In this document: positions 44,501 through 54,400 of the stretch, one piece after another | Layout: every line of letters begins with the position of its first letter | Position numbering within the stretch: the stretch's first letter is position 1 | Assembly: GCF_014205295.1 (NCBI RefSeq) | Contig: NZ_JACHNF010000001.1 | Location: 744,001-808,000 of the forward strand | DNA length: 64,000 nt | Source of the DNA: Kribbella solani | GTDB taxonomy: Bacteria; Actinomycetota; Actinomycetes; Propionibacteriales; Kribbellaceae | Direction: 5' to 3' | Program-made: the position numbers and the translations under genes | Notes under the pieces: model-generated | The model's input: the letters and a program-made list of their open reading frames with translations, nothing else | The model's database searches: none | Told to the model about the DNA's origin: nothing

Positions 44501-45455
44501 CGGCAACGTGGCCGGCGCCTGGGAGTTCATCCGGCCGAAGACGCCGGAGGAGCGCGAAGCGGACTTCCAGCGCGGCCACGACGAGATAGCGGCGGCCTAT
44601 CGCGAGGGCAACAATGCCTTCGAGGGCGTGCGCAATGTCGTGAACCTCTACAACCCCTTCTACATCGGCGCGAAGAACGTCGAGAACAGCCTCAAGGCGA
44701 TGAAGGAGGGCGACGCCCGGACGGCGGCCCGCGAGTGGGTCTCGGCCGGGATGCTGCTGGACGGAGCCCGCGGCGAGGGCGGCGGCGGACACGGATCGGC
44801 CCGGACCGAGCCGGCCACCGTCGCGGTGACGCCGGAAGGAGTCACGGTTCCGGTCCCGAAGTCCGAGCCGGTCTCCGCACCGGCCGGGCGCCAGGGCGGT
44901 GGCGGAGCCGGGTCTCCGGTGGCGCTGGAGGCCCGGGGCAAAGCGCAGGCGCCGAAGGCCAAGCCGGAGGCGGCACCGCCGAAAGGACCGGTCGAGTACA
45001 CCGGGCCGGACCGACAGCTGGGGCCGGGCGGGCCGACGACACGCACCGGGCAGCAGGTGAAGAACACCAAGGGAACCGGTAACGAGCGGGCGGCGGTGAA
45101 CCAGCAGCACCAGGCCGAGCTGTACCGCGGGACCCACAAGCAGATTCTGGAGATGACTCCGGAAGGGCCGCGTTTCTTCGACGTTCGCGCCCGCGTCAAC
45201 GGCATGGAGTTACGGGTCGAGGTCAAGAGCTACCTGACGCACCGGACCGTCGACGGCGCGGTGGTCGTCGGCGCCGTGCCGGCCTCCAAAGCGATCCTGG
45301 ACCAGGTCAAGAAGGACGTCTCCTGGCGCGCGGCGGGCGCCGCGATCGGTGAGCCCCGGTTCGTGCAGTGGGTGTTCACCGGCGCCCCGCCGACCGCGGA
45401 TCTGGCCAGGACCCTGCTCAACGAGCACATACCGTTCGTCACCACTTCCAAGTAG
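38592..45455 (+). CDS. Tc toxin fused TcB-TcC subunit with RHS cocoon and nuclease-like C-terminal tail
   Basis: 2287 aa. ATG chosen over GTG 38559 because GGGGGAG lies 6 bases upstream. Domains: SpvB-like N-terminus (~20-340; TSANPVTGTASVSVPV, LSLAYDSGAGNSPFGVGW); FG-GAP/VCBS repeats (~360-620; FLDVTGDGVQDLVD, MVDLTGDGFSDLL, LADMSGDGLTDLV, GDVDGSGPTDLLY) forming the TcB propeller; TcdB middle domains (~650-1100); YD/RHS repeats (~1150-1870); RHS core (~1880-1943) with two DPxG motifs 19 residues apart (DPAG, DPTG), the site of aspartic self-cleavage in known TcC proteins. The last ~340 residues are the variable effector: helical segment, low-complexity Gly/Pro/Ala/Lys linker, then a domain with Asp2197, Glu2210 and Lys2212 (D-x12-E-V-K), a PD-(D/E)XK-like set. 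In known complexes this subunit encapsulates the effector and docks on TcA. Confidence 0.93.
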   Translation: MPEQAVVRDLPSLSLPKPGGGIRGLGEKTSANPVTGTASVSVPVTMSPGRGAAAPRLSLAYDSGAGNSPFGVGWNVELPSVSRRTDQGVPKYDESDVFQLTGAEDLVPALREVDGRWLPVRRTDGDFVVELYRPRTEGAFERIERWRHVVTGDLHWRITGGDNLERIYGRDPSARIVDPDDPGRVYRWLLESSADDHGNVVGYEYKQEDAAGTDRNAFAYRYLKRIRYGNARPGVAADFLFELVLDYGEHDQAPDEVRPWPARLDPYSTYRAGFEQRVNRLCRRLLMFHRIDELGDQPVLVRSTDLAYAANPALTQLTSVVHRGYLGGSSKVLPGLGFEYTPRKVSDRPVPFSGQGLNASGYRWTDLDGEGVTGLLAEQGGAWYYRANDGGGVIAPPRAVDPVPSGVSLGAGLQFLDVTGDGVQDLVDTRGRGYFGRVDRAWSGFEPFGSAPTQAFDDPNLRMVDLTGDGFSDLLCTSDDGFTWYESTGPDGWQPARRVDAPADDDHGPRLVFADPEQAVYLADMSGDGLTDLVRVRNGETAYWPSLGYGRFGAKVMMSNAPVFDTPDRFDQRRIRFGDVDGSGPTDLLYVGPDHVSVWFNQAGNSWSTPESVLVACPNGDVQVADALGKGTSCLVIAEDRPDGEAQLRYVDLMADGKPHLLSRVDNNRGLSTTMRYESSTAYYLRDRAAGIEWETRLPVPVMVVSEVELVDAVAETSLVTTYTYRHGYYDGVDREFRGFGYVEQRDALRVEPSELFQPPAVIKRWQHTGRRDQAAPIPVGLTAEEEREACRALRGAVLREEICADDGTPLENEPYQVTESSYGLRMMQPSVDGRDAVFLRLPDQTITTHTERQAGDPRVTHELVLRVDDWGNVLRSASVSYGRTAPGDPEQTRTHLTCTDRTVANQVADTGPRRVGSLTSEQSFEIGGVPADGRFDPVTLGHAIDACTPIPYQQDLSGAPERRSIARKLQLYQSDDLRTELPVGSVGSRAIPARGFQQAFEDGQPAKLYGDRVPDAMLGAAGYVRIDGESGWWSPSSRQQLDADRFCLPVAVIDPFGAVSRIEYDVHLLAPVRVQDPVGNISVAEFDYRVLQPTVMTDANGNKSMVRIDEVGLITATVVQGKNGAGDTLDAPTTWLEYDLTVQPVVVRTYAREEHKGAKVQESRAYSDGTGRVMLIKVQAEPGDDGLPRWVGTGRVVYDNKGMPVKRYEPYFAKTADFDTEDELVRSGVTAVLRYDPLGRPVRTDLPDGTYTKVVHGSWEEQQWDAGDTVLDSRWYLERQGTRAAELSSAYDRTFTTTRRDSLGRTYLTLADNKAEIFRTRLDLDVQGNELGTLDARGNKVLEQQFDMLGRVARSHGPDAGDRWSLADITGAPHTAWDGRGIVSSWRYDDLRRPTHAYADARLLLRYYYGERAPDAEAHNLRTKPYLTFDGAGLARTADVDFKGNVLHTARLLTVDAIRQPDWSAIAAVDDPASALALMATSLEDNSYDTVTAFDALNRPTLLTAPDGSRIRPAYNEANLLEKIEVAIGADWVPYVTNVDYNARGQRVRLELGSGIRTTYSYDPESFRLTNLTSVRGMTVCQDLGYTYDSAGNIVEITDAAQQTLFFANQVVTPDRRYEYDPTYRLIAAEGREHIGQTATEQPGPDDPVRYRIPHVNDLNAMRRYREVYEYDESGNFRSMSHQVNGAATWRRRYATAADGNRLLATSVPGDADAQFAATYRHDANGNLTAMPHLPELVWDSDNRLTEVDLGGGGTAYYQYDATGQRVRATIVAAGTTDVRIYLGGTEIYRQLVGDRVQREEHTLHVMDGDRRIALVESTTIDSGRPVSAPRPVSRYQLGDHLGSSYVEVDADGNLLSYEEYHPYGTTSFHSDRGAGVSKKRYRFTGKEKDAKTGLYYHGARYYACWLGRWLTPDPAGFVDGPNLYLYVSANPVRFHDPTGHADREGDQAARTTMSTASNMALGAWDAVRGNVAGAWEFIRPKTPEEREADFQRGHDEIAAAYREGNNAFEGVRNVVNLYNPFYIGAKNVENSLKAMKEGDARTAAREWVSAGMLLDGARGEGGGGHGSARTEPATVAVTPEGVTVPVPKSEPVSAPAGRQGGGGAGSPVALEARGKAQAPKAKPEAAPPKGPVEYTGPDRQLGPGGPTTRTGQQVKNTKGTGNERAAVNQQHQAELYRGTHKQILEMTPEGPRFFDVRARVNGMELRVEVKSYLTHRTVDGAVVVGAVPASKAILDQVKKDVSWRAAGAAIGEPRFVQWVFTGAPPTADLARTLLNEHIPFVTTSK

Positions 45456-45470
45456 CCCGGGGGGCTTACC

Positions 45471-48400
45471 GTGGCAGCTACAACTTCAGGCACATCGTCA
45501 GGCACGGCCTCCGTCCGGGGGCACGTGCGCCGGCCGGACGGCGGCGCGGTCGCCGGGCTCGAGGTCCGCGCCGGAGTGCGCCGGTTGCGGTCGACCGAGG
45601 AGCTGGGGAGCGCGACGACCGGCGCCGACGGCACGTACACGATCGTGTTCCCGCCGCGCGGGTCCGGGTTCGACCTCGTTGTCGAAGCATCGGTCGACGG
45701 CCGGACGTGGTCGGTCGTCCGTCCGTCGGCGACCGCCGATGAGGTGGTGGACCTGCAGGTTCCTGGCGCGCCGGCACCCGAGTACGCCCGGGCCGTCGGC
45801 GCCGTCGAGCCGCATCTCGACGGGCAGCAGCTGACCGCGCTGACCGAGCCGGGCGACTACGAGTTCCTGGCCCGGGCGTCCGGAGTCGATCCGAGTCAGG
45901 TCGAGGCACTCGCGGTCGCGAGTCGGCATGCGGCCGCGACCGGTCTGCCGGCGGAGCAGTTCTACGGTCTGCTGCGGATGGATCAGCCGAGCGACCTGGC
46001 CGCGCTCGCCAACGTACCGGCCAGTGAGCTCGGGGCGGCATTGACCAGGGCCGCGGACGCGGCGGTGATCGAGTCTGGTGGCAATCTGGTCCAGGAGCTT
46101 CGCGCGCGGGAGGCCGCAGCCGTCACCGGCGGCGCCGGCCTGGTCGGTCAGCTGTTCTCGAAAGCCATTCCGGACGAGGCGCAGCGGTCAGCGGTGGTGG
46201 CGGCGTACCTGGAACACCGCGATGACCTGCGGGCGTTCTGGTCAGCCGTCGGACCCGAGCCGTACGCCGCCCGGCTGAAGCTGACCTTCGAACTCGGCGC
46301 GCTGACCGACGGTGACACCGAGCTGGTCGGCTCGCTCCTGGAGAGATGCGGGCAGGTCAAGGATCTCGTCACAGCCGATGACCTGCCGGCGAAAGTGAAG
46401 GGTCGGCTGGCAGCCTGGTTCCCGACCGCGTACGTCGCGCATCGGCTGGCCGCCGCGCAGACGGCCCAGCAGACCACTGAGCGGACCACGGCGATCGATC
46501 CGGCGGCGGCGTTCCTGGCGGACAACCCCGACTTCGATCTCGTCGGTACGCCGGTGAACGCGACCTCGGTACCCGGCGAGGATGCCCGTTCAACACTCGC
46601 GGAGATTCAGCGTACGCTGAAAATCGCACCGCGCTTCGAGGCGATGCAAGCCCTTCGTACGCAGGGATTCACGTCGGCCTCGGCGGTTGTCGCGTACGGA
46701 CCGGACGAGTTCGCCGACAAGCTTGCGGGCGACGTCGACGTGGACGAGGCGCGCCGGATTCACAGCCGGGCGGTGCAGGTGCATGCCGCGGCGGTCAATC
46801 TGGTCACGGACCTGCGGTCAGCGGGGCAGATCGACGTACCGTGGCTGGCTCCGTTGCAGCCGTTGACGGATCAGATCCCGAACTGGGAAGAGCTGTTCGG
46901 GTCGACCGACTACTGCGCCTGCGCCGAGTGCCGATCGCTCTACAGCCAAGCGGCGTACTTGGCCGATCTGCTGACGTTCCTGCGCGAGCTCGGCATCGAC
47001 TACGGGTATCCGCGCGGCGGCGAGGGGTTCGCCGAGGCGCAGGGCGACCCGTTGAGTTCCCGCCGTCACGACCTGTGGGAGCTGAAGCTCAGCTGCGACA
47101 ACACCAACCTGCAGCTGCCGTACGTCGACCTGGTCAACGAGCTCCTGGAGACGGCGGTCTCGCCGACGACTGCCGTCCCCGCTGCCGACCGGCAGACGAG
47201 TGGCGATCCGGGCCAGCTGCGGGTTCGCCCCCAGCACGTGAACGCCGGCGCGTACGCGACGTTGCGGACCGCCGTGTACCCGTGGGGGCTGCCGTTCGAC
47301 CTATGGCGACTGCAGATCGGCACCGCGCTCGACCAACTCGGCGTACCCCGCGAAGCATTGCTCAGGGCAACCAGTGCGCCGGGCGCCGACTCGGCGCTCG
47401 TCGTCGAGGAAGTCCTCGGTCTGACGAAGGTGGCGGCGCAGATCGTCTCGGGGGAGGCGCTGACTCCGGCCCGTACGTTGCCGGAGTTCTGGGGGTTCCC
47501 GGCGGACACCACGCCGGACTCCCTGATCGAGGACCTGTTGCCGGTTCGTGCCGTGCTCTACCGGTCCGGGCTGAACTACGCGGACCTGGTGGCAGTACTG
47601 GAGACCAGGTTCGTCAACCTCCAGATCACGGTTGATCCAGCCGACCCGTGCAACACCGCGGGGATGCGGATCGCTCAGCTGACTACGGACGCACTCGACC
47701 GGATGCACCGCTTCGTGCGGCTGCAGCGTGCGCTCGGGTGGTTGCCGAGCGAGCTGGACCGCGCCATCGCCGCTCTCGGAGGAGGGACACTCAACCGGAC
47801 CACGCTGGCGCAGTTGGCAGCGGTACGACGACTCGCCGAGCGACTCGACCTGCCCCTTGAGCGCGTGCTCGTCTTGATCGGCCGTTTCGATGGGTTCACT
47901 TATCCATCGGTCGACCAGCTACCGCTGTACGACCGATTGTTCCTCGATCCGACAGTCGTCGTGACGCAGCCGGGTGTCGCGAACCCGTTCGCGCTGAACG
48001 CCACGCGGACCGAGGTGGCAGTCAACGGACCGCTGCTGGACTCCACGGTCACGGCTGGCCTGCTGGCCGTATTGCAGGTGACGGACGAGGAGTTGTTGCT
48101 ACTGGTGAACGGTCCACGGTCGGTGACGCCTGACCGTACTGTCACACTCGACAACCTGTCTGCCCTGGTCCGCACGGTGACACTGGCCAAGGCGCTCGGG
48201 TTGAGCGTCGCGGACCTGCTGCGGCTGATGGAGCTGTCTGGGCTGACCTTGCAGTCAGTGACGCTGCAGACCCCGGCTGAGGCCGAGCTGATGGGTGGAC
48301 AGCTGATGCGGTTCCCCACGCCTCCGCCGCCCGTCCTTCGGGATCAGCACGAGTCGGAGCTGCAGGCCGGGGCGCTGCCGCGCTTCTCCGCGCCGCCGGT

Positions 48401-51400
48401 CACCTCGGCGGCCGCGATCCCGGTCGACGTCGCGCTCGACCGACTGAGCCGCCTCGCCGACGCGGTACAGGAGCTGTCCGCGTTCGGAATCGGCGATCTG
48501 GACACCATCCTGGCCGGTTCGCTCACCGGCGTGCCGGACGACGGGCAGCTGGAGCTGACGCTGACGGCGCTGCGGGCGGCACTGCAGGACGTCTACCAGG
48601 AGACCGCGCAGAGCGACGACGACCAGGGTGATCTCACCCGGAAGAACCTCGGACTGCTCGGCTGGGATGCGGCGGCCGTTGACGATGCGCTCGCGACCTT
48701 GCGGGGTACGACGGTCTATCAGGAGCCGCTCGCGACACTACCGACCGCGATACCTGCAGGTCTGCCGGTACGTTATGACCCGGTCGACCTGCAGCTGATC
48801 TGCACCGGACCGATGACGGACGCCGACCGGCAGCAACTCGAAGGTCTGAGTGCGGACGCGGCGTACCGCGCCGCGATCCTCGCTTTGTGGGACGCTCCAC
48901 GCGATGCGGTCGCGAGCCGGATGAAGGCACTGCGGCCACCCACGTACGCCACGCGGCTGACCGCGCTTCCCGGTGACCTCGACCTGCCGAAGCCGATGGC
49001 GGGTCGGGTGTACTACGACGCGACCACCGGCTCGTTGTGCTGTCGCGGATTCCTGTCGGCGGCCGATGCCGAGATCCTGTCGGCGGCGTCGAACGATCCC
49101 GCCTTCAAGGTGGCGGTCGCGGACCTGCGCCGGCTGCAGCTCGAGACGCCGATTGCCGACGGCAACCAGTTCTTCACGCGGGCCGAGGCGGATGCGCTGT
49201 TCGCCACCGATCTCGGTGCGGCGGGGCGATTCCGGATCGTCCAGGCGAAGCTCGGACCGGTCGTCCGGAAGCTGCTCACCGAGACCGCGGTGAAGCAGCA
49301 CCTCGGAACCGCGACCGGTCTCGATGCCGCCACCGTCGAGGCGCTGCTCGGGACCTGGCTGCCCACCGTTCCGATCGCCACGTTCCTCGCGCCGGAGTAC
49401 GTCGGCAGCGATCCTGCCGTACCGGTGATCCGCTCCGGCTTCCCCGCGCAGTACGTCGCGCTGACGCAACTGCATCGGGTCGCGCTGCTGCTCACCCGAG
49501 CTGGGATCGGGGCGCGGGACCTGCCGTTGAGCTGCGGGTACGTGTCCGCCGGTTGGCTGGATCTCAATACCTTGCCGCGGGCGGACGTCGCGGGCGCGTC
49601 CCCGTTGTTCGGACCGCTCCTCAGGTTGCTCGCGTTGCTGCGGCTACGGACCGCCGTACCGACGGTGGGCGCGGTCTTCGCTGCGGTTGGTACGGCCGGG
49701 AGCACGGTGGCCTCGGTGCTTGCCGCGCTCAGTACGGAGACCGGCTGGAACCTCGACGACGTCACGGTGCTGGCAGGGCTCCTCGGCCTCGACCAGGTCG
49801 CCGAGTTCGCCGACGAACGGAACCTGCTGGCGCTCACTGGCGCGGTCAGGGTCATCCAGCGGCTGGGCGTGTCCGCGACTCGCGCCGGCGCCTGGCTGGC
49901 CGCCGAACCGACCGCGCAGGCTGGTGAAGCCGCGTGGCAGGCGGCGAAGGCCAAGTACGCGCTGCCGGACTGGCCGGCAGTCGGCGGGCCACTCCAGGAC
50001 AAGCTGCGTGAGCTCCAGCGGTCCGCGTTGCTGTCGTACCTGGTGGCGAACCCGATCATGGTCGACGGGGCGCCGGCCTGGTCGGACGAGATCGGCGTAC
50101 ACAACTACTTCCTGCTCGACGTCGAGATGGGCCCGTGCCAGCAGACGACCCGTCTCGCCCAGGCGATCTACAGCGTGCAACTGTTCATCGAGCGCTGCCG
50201 GCTGCACCTGGAACCGACCGCGGACGACGGTTCGCGCTACGCGTGGCCGCGCTGGGAGTGGATGCAGGAATACCGCCTGTGGGAGGCGAACCAGAAGATC
50301 TTCCTGTACCCGGAGAACTACACCGAACCCGAGCTACGGGCCGGGAAGTCGCCGTTCTTCGTCGACGTCGAGAACGAACTGCTCCAGGGCGAGGTGACGA
50401 ACGACGCCGTCGAAGCGACCTTCCTGAACTACCTCGAGCAACTCAACGGCGTAGCCCGGCTGCAGCCGTGCGGCATGTACAGCTACTACAACGAGAAGCT
50501 GTTCGAGACGACGCTGTACGTCTTCGCCCGGACCGAGTCGACGCCGCGGCAGTACTACTTCCGCCAGTTCACGTACGACGGTCAGGAGCTGCAGTACGGG
50601 ATCGGCGAATGGACGCCGTGGCAGCACATCGAGCTGGACATCGAGGGCGAGACCCTGGTCCCGGTCGTCTGGAACGAGCGGCTCTACATCTTCTGGCTGA
50701 GTTTCGTCGAGGTGGCCGAACCGCAGCCGATCAAGTTCCCGCCGGACAACGGCGTCATCCCGCTGCCGGACAAACATTGGGAGATCAAGCTCAACTGGAG
50801 CCAGTACGTCAACGGGCAATGGCAGGCGAAGAAGATCTCGCAGCAGGTGCTCAGCACCGCGATCCCGCCGTATCAAGAGGTGATCGGCCCATTCGTCTAC
50901 CCGCTGACGCCACCCGAGGACGCGAAGCGGAAGGATCTGTACGTCTGCCGGCCGGCGATCGATCCCACCAGCGGCGACCTGGTCATCTGGTGCATGCTGA
51001 ACGGCACCTGGGACTACTCCTTCACGTTCCCGATCTCGATCACGTTCACCAAGGGCGTCGCGGGAGGTTTCCAGTTGAGCTCCCGCCGCGGGACGGTGAG
51101 CGTCGCTCCACTGACGCTGCGTCCGCCGGGAGACATTCCGCCGATCGTGCCGGTGCCGACCAACACGTACACGCAGAACAACGAGTTCGTGGAGCGGCCG
51201 GACGGCGACGGCAAGCTGTGGCTCCCGTCGCAGGAGGACCCGCTGACGATGCTGCGGCGGATGGATCGGACACCGGGCGCCACGCCGTTCCGGGTGCTGT
51301 ACCCACACCAGTACTTCCGGAACTGGGAGAACCTGGCGATGTTCTTCACCGACGCGACCCGGACGTACCTGGTCGAGCCGTTCAAGTACTACCAGCCGGA

Positions 51401-54400
51401 CCCGGGGACCGAGCGCCCGCTGCCCGCGCTCGCCCGCGCGCTCGCCTCCGGCCGTACGCCGATCGCTGCCGCCGCGCCACCTGCGTTGCTGACTGGACCG
51501 CCTCCCGCGGTCCCGCCGGGTGCCGCGCTCCAGCCGCCGGTGAGTGGCACGCTGGTTGTGCCCGGCCCGGCGCCGGCAAGTGACCTCGGCGCGGTGGTGC
51601 CCGCGGCGTCGGACGGCTGGGAGTTCCTGATGGCGAAGTTCGTCAGGTTCTACCACCCGCACGTCGAGCTGTTCATCGGGACACTGACCAATTTCGGACT
51701 CGAGGCGCTGTTCGATCCGGTGCTGCAGGCCGATCCGGAGAGCTTCCTGCCGGTACGCTTCAACTTCGGTAGCGAGCCGGACTCGGTGTACGCCGCCAAC
51801 GCCGGCGCGGTCGCGCAACCGTACCCGGACGAGCCGGTCGCCTTCGAGGACGACGACGCGTACGCGACGTACAACTGGGAGCTGTTCTTCCATATCCCGT
51901 TGATGATTGCCGAGCGGCTTTCGGCGAATCAGCGGTTCGAGGAGGCCCAGCAGTGGTTCCACCGGATCTTCGATCCGACCGCGACGGCCGGGACCGGGCC
52001 GCAGCGGTACTGGCGGACCAAGCCGTTCGCGCAGAAGACCGATCCCGATTATCAGAAGGAGCGGATCGAGAAGATCCTCGCCGCGCTGGGCACGGGGGAC
52101 ACCGAGGCCGAGCAAGCGGTGTTCAACTGGATCGACAATCCGTTCCAGCCGGATGCCGTCGCGCGGCTACGGACCACGGCGTACCAGAAGGCCGTCGTGA
52201 TGAAGTACCTCGACAACCTGATCGCGTGGGGCGACCAGTTGTTCCGGCGCGACACGATGGAGTCGATCAACCAGGCCACCCAGTTGTACCTGCTCGCCTC
52301 GGAGCTCCTGGGCCGCCGGCCGGAGGAGGTCACCGACCGGGCCGAGCCGGCGCCGAAGAGCTATCTGGAGCTGGTCAGCACACCCGGCCAGGATGCGGTC
52401 ACGCTCGCGGAGCACCTGGTACCGATGCCCGGTGGATCAGTGCACCCGACGATCACGCCGACCACCGGCAGCGGGTACCTGAACTATTTCCGGCTGCCGC
52501 GCAACGAGAAGCTCCTCGGGTACTGGGACACGGTCGCGGATCGGCTGTTCAAAATCCGGCACTGCCAGAACATCGACGGTACCGAACGGCCGGCCGCGTT
52601 GTTCGGGCCGCCGATCGATCCAGGTCTGCTGGTCCGGGCCGCGGCCGCCGGCGTCGATCTCAGTACGGTTCTCGACGACATCAACGCGCCGCTGCCGCAC
52701 TACCGGTTCAGCACGATGCTGGCCAAGGCGAAGGAGCTCGCGGCCGAGGTCAAGTCGTTCGGTTCGACGCTGCTGACCGCGCTGGAGAAGCGTGACGCGG
52801 AGGTCCTCGCGCGGCTCCGGTCGACGCAGGAGCTCGCCGTACTGCGCGCCGTTCGGGACGTAAAGCAGCAGCAGGTCGACGAGGCCGCGGCGGCGCTGGA
52901 GGCGACGGTCCGGTCGAAGGCGACGGCCGAGGCGAAGCAGAAGTACTACCAGGACAAGAAACTGACGAACGACAAGGAGGACGCGCACCAGCGGCTCACC
53001 ATGGAAACGTTCGGCAACCTGGAGATCGCGCGGACGATCAACATGATCGCCAGTGTGATCAGCGCGCTGCCGGACGCCAAGCTGGGTACGCCGACCACCA
53101 TCGGCGTGACGTGGGGCAGTAGCAACATCATCGCCGGGCTGCGGGGGATCTCCGAGGCGCATGTCGCCGGGGTCGGGATGAAGCAGGGCCGCGCGCAACT
53201 CTCGGCGACGCTCGGTGGCTACGACCACCGCTTCGAGGACTGGCAGTTCCAGGCGGCGCAGGCCGGGCTCGAGGCGAACCAGCTGGAGCAGCAGATCCAG
53301 ACCGGCATCATCAAACTCCAGATCGCGCAACACGAGCTGGCCAATCAGGACCTGCAGATCTCGAACGCGAAGGCGACGGACGAGCTGCTGCACGCGAAGT
53401 TCACCAATCAGGAGCTGTACGACTGGATGGCCGGCCAGATCTCGACGACGTACTTCCAGGCGTACCAACTGGCGTACGACGTGGCGAAGCGGGCCGAACG
53501 CTCGTACCGGCACGAACTCGGCGTCGACGACTCGAACTTCGTGAAGTTCGGCTACTGGGACAGCCTGCACAAGGGCCTGCTGGCCGGCGAGAAGCTGGCC
53601 ACCGACCTCGGCCGGATGGACGCGGCGTACTGCGAGGCGAACGCCCGCGAGTTCGAGCTGAGCAAACGGATCTCGATCGCCCAGCTGGACCCGGACGCGC
53701 TGCAGAGCCTGAAGCAGACCGGGCGGTGCTTCGTTTCGTTGCCGGAGGCATTGTTCGACCTGGATACGCCGGGCCATTTCCGGCGCCGGATCAAGAGCCT
53801 GAGCATCACGGTGCCGTGCGTGGCCGGGCCGTACACCGGTGTCAATCTGACCGCGACCTTGCTGCGGAGCTCGATACGGGTCGATCCGCGCACCGGGGAC
53901 TATCCGCGCAAGCAGAACGATCCGCGGTTCCGGGACGCGGCCGGGAGCGTCGAGTCGATCGTGACCAGCGCCGGGCAGGAGGACGCCGGGCTGTTCGAGA
54001 CGAACCTGCGCGACGAGCGGTATCTGCCGTTCGAAGGCGCCGGCGTGATCAGCGAGTGGGAGTTGAGCCTGCCGGACAAGTTCCGGCAGTTCGACTACGA
54101 GTCGATCACCGATGTCGTACTCCATCTGCGCTACACGGCACGCCAAGGCGGCAGCGGACTGGGGGCCGACGCCGTCGGGCAGCTCACCGACGCGCTCGAC
54201 AGGTGGGTGCACGCCGGTGGCGGTCAGGGGATGTTCCGGGGCTTCAGCGTTCGCCGCGAGTTCGCGGACCAGTGGAGCCGGTTCCTGCAGCCGGCCGGTT
54301 CGTCCGACCCGCAAGTCACTCTGACCCTGTCCAAGGATCGCTTCCCGTATCTGTTCCGCGATCACCGCCTGACTGTCGACAAGCCGACGGTTGTCCTGGT

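Noticed and set aside
41514..45137. 1207-aa open frame antisense to the TcBC gene
   Set aside because: Composition is Arg/Val/Gly-rich antisense of high-GC coding DNA, no recognisable domain, and the sense frame encodes clear RHS repeats.
45349..45834. Small frames at the TcBC/TcA junction considered as an immunity gene
   Set aside because: Both candidates are Arg/Ser/Pro-rich shadows spanning the end of one gene and the start of the next, with no ribosome site.
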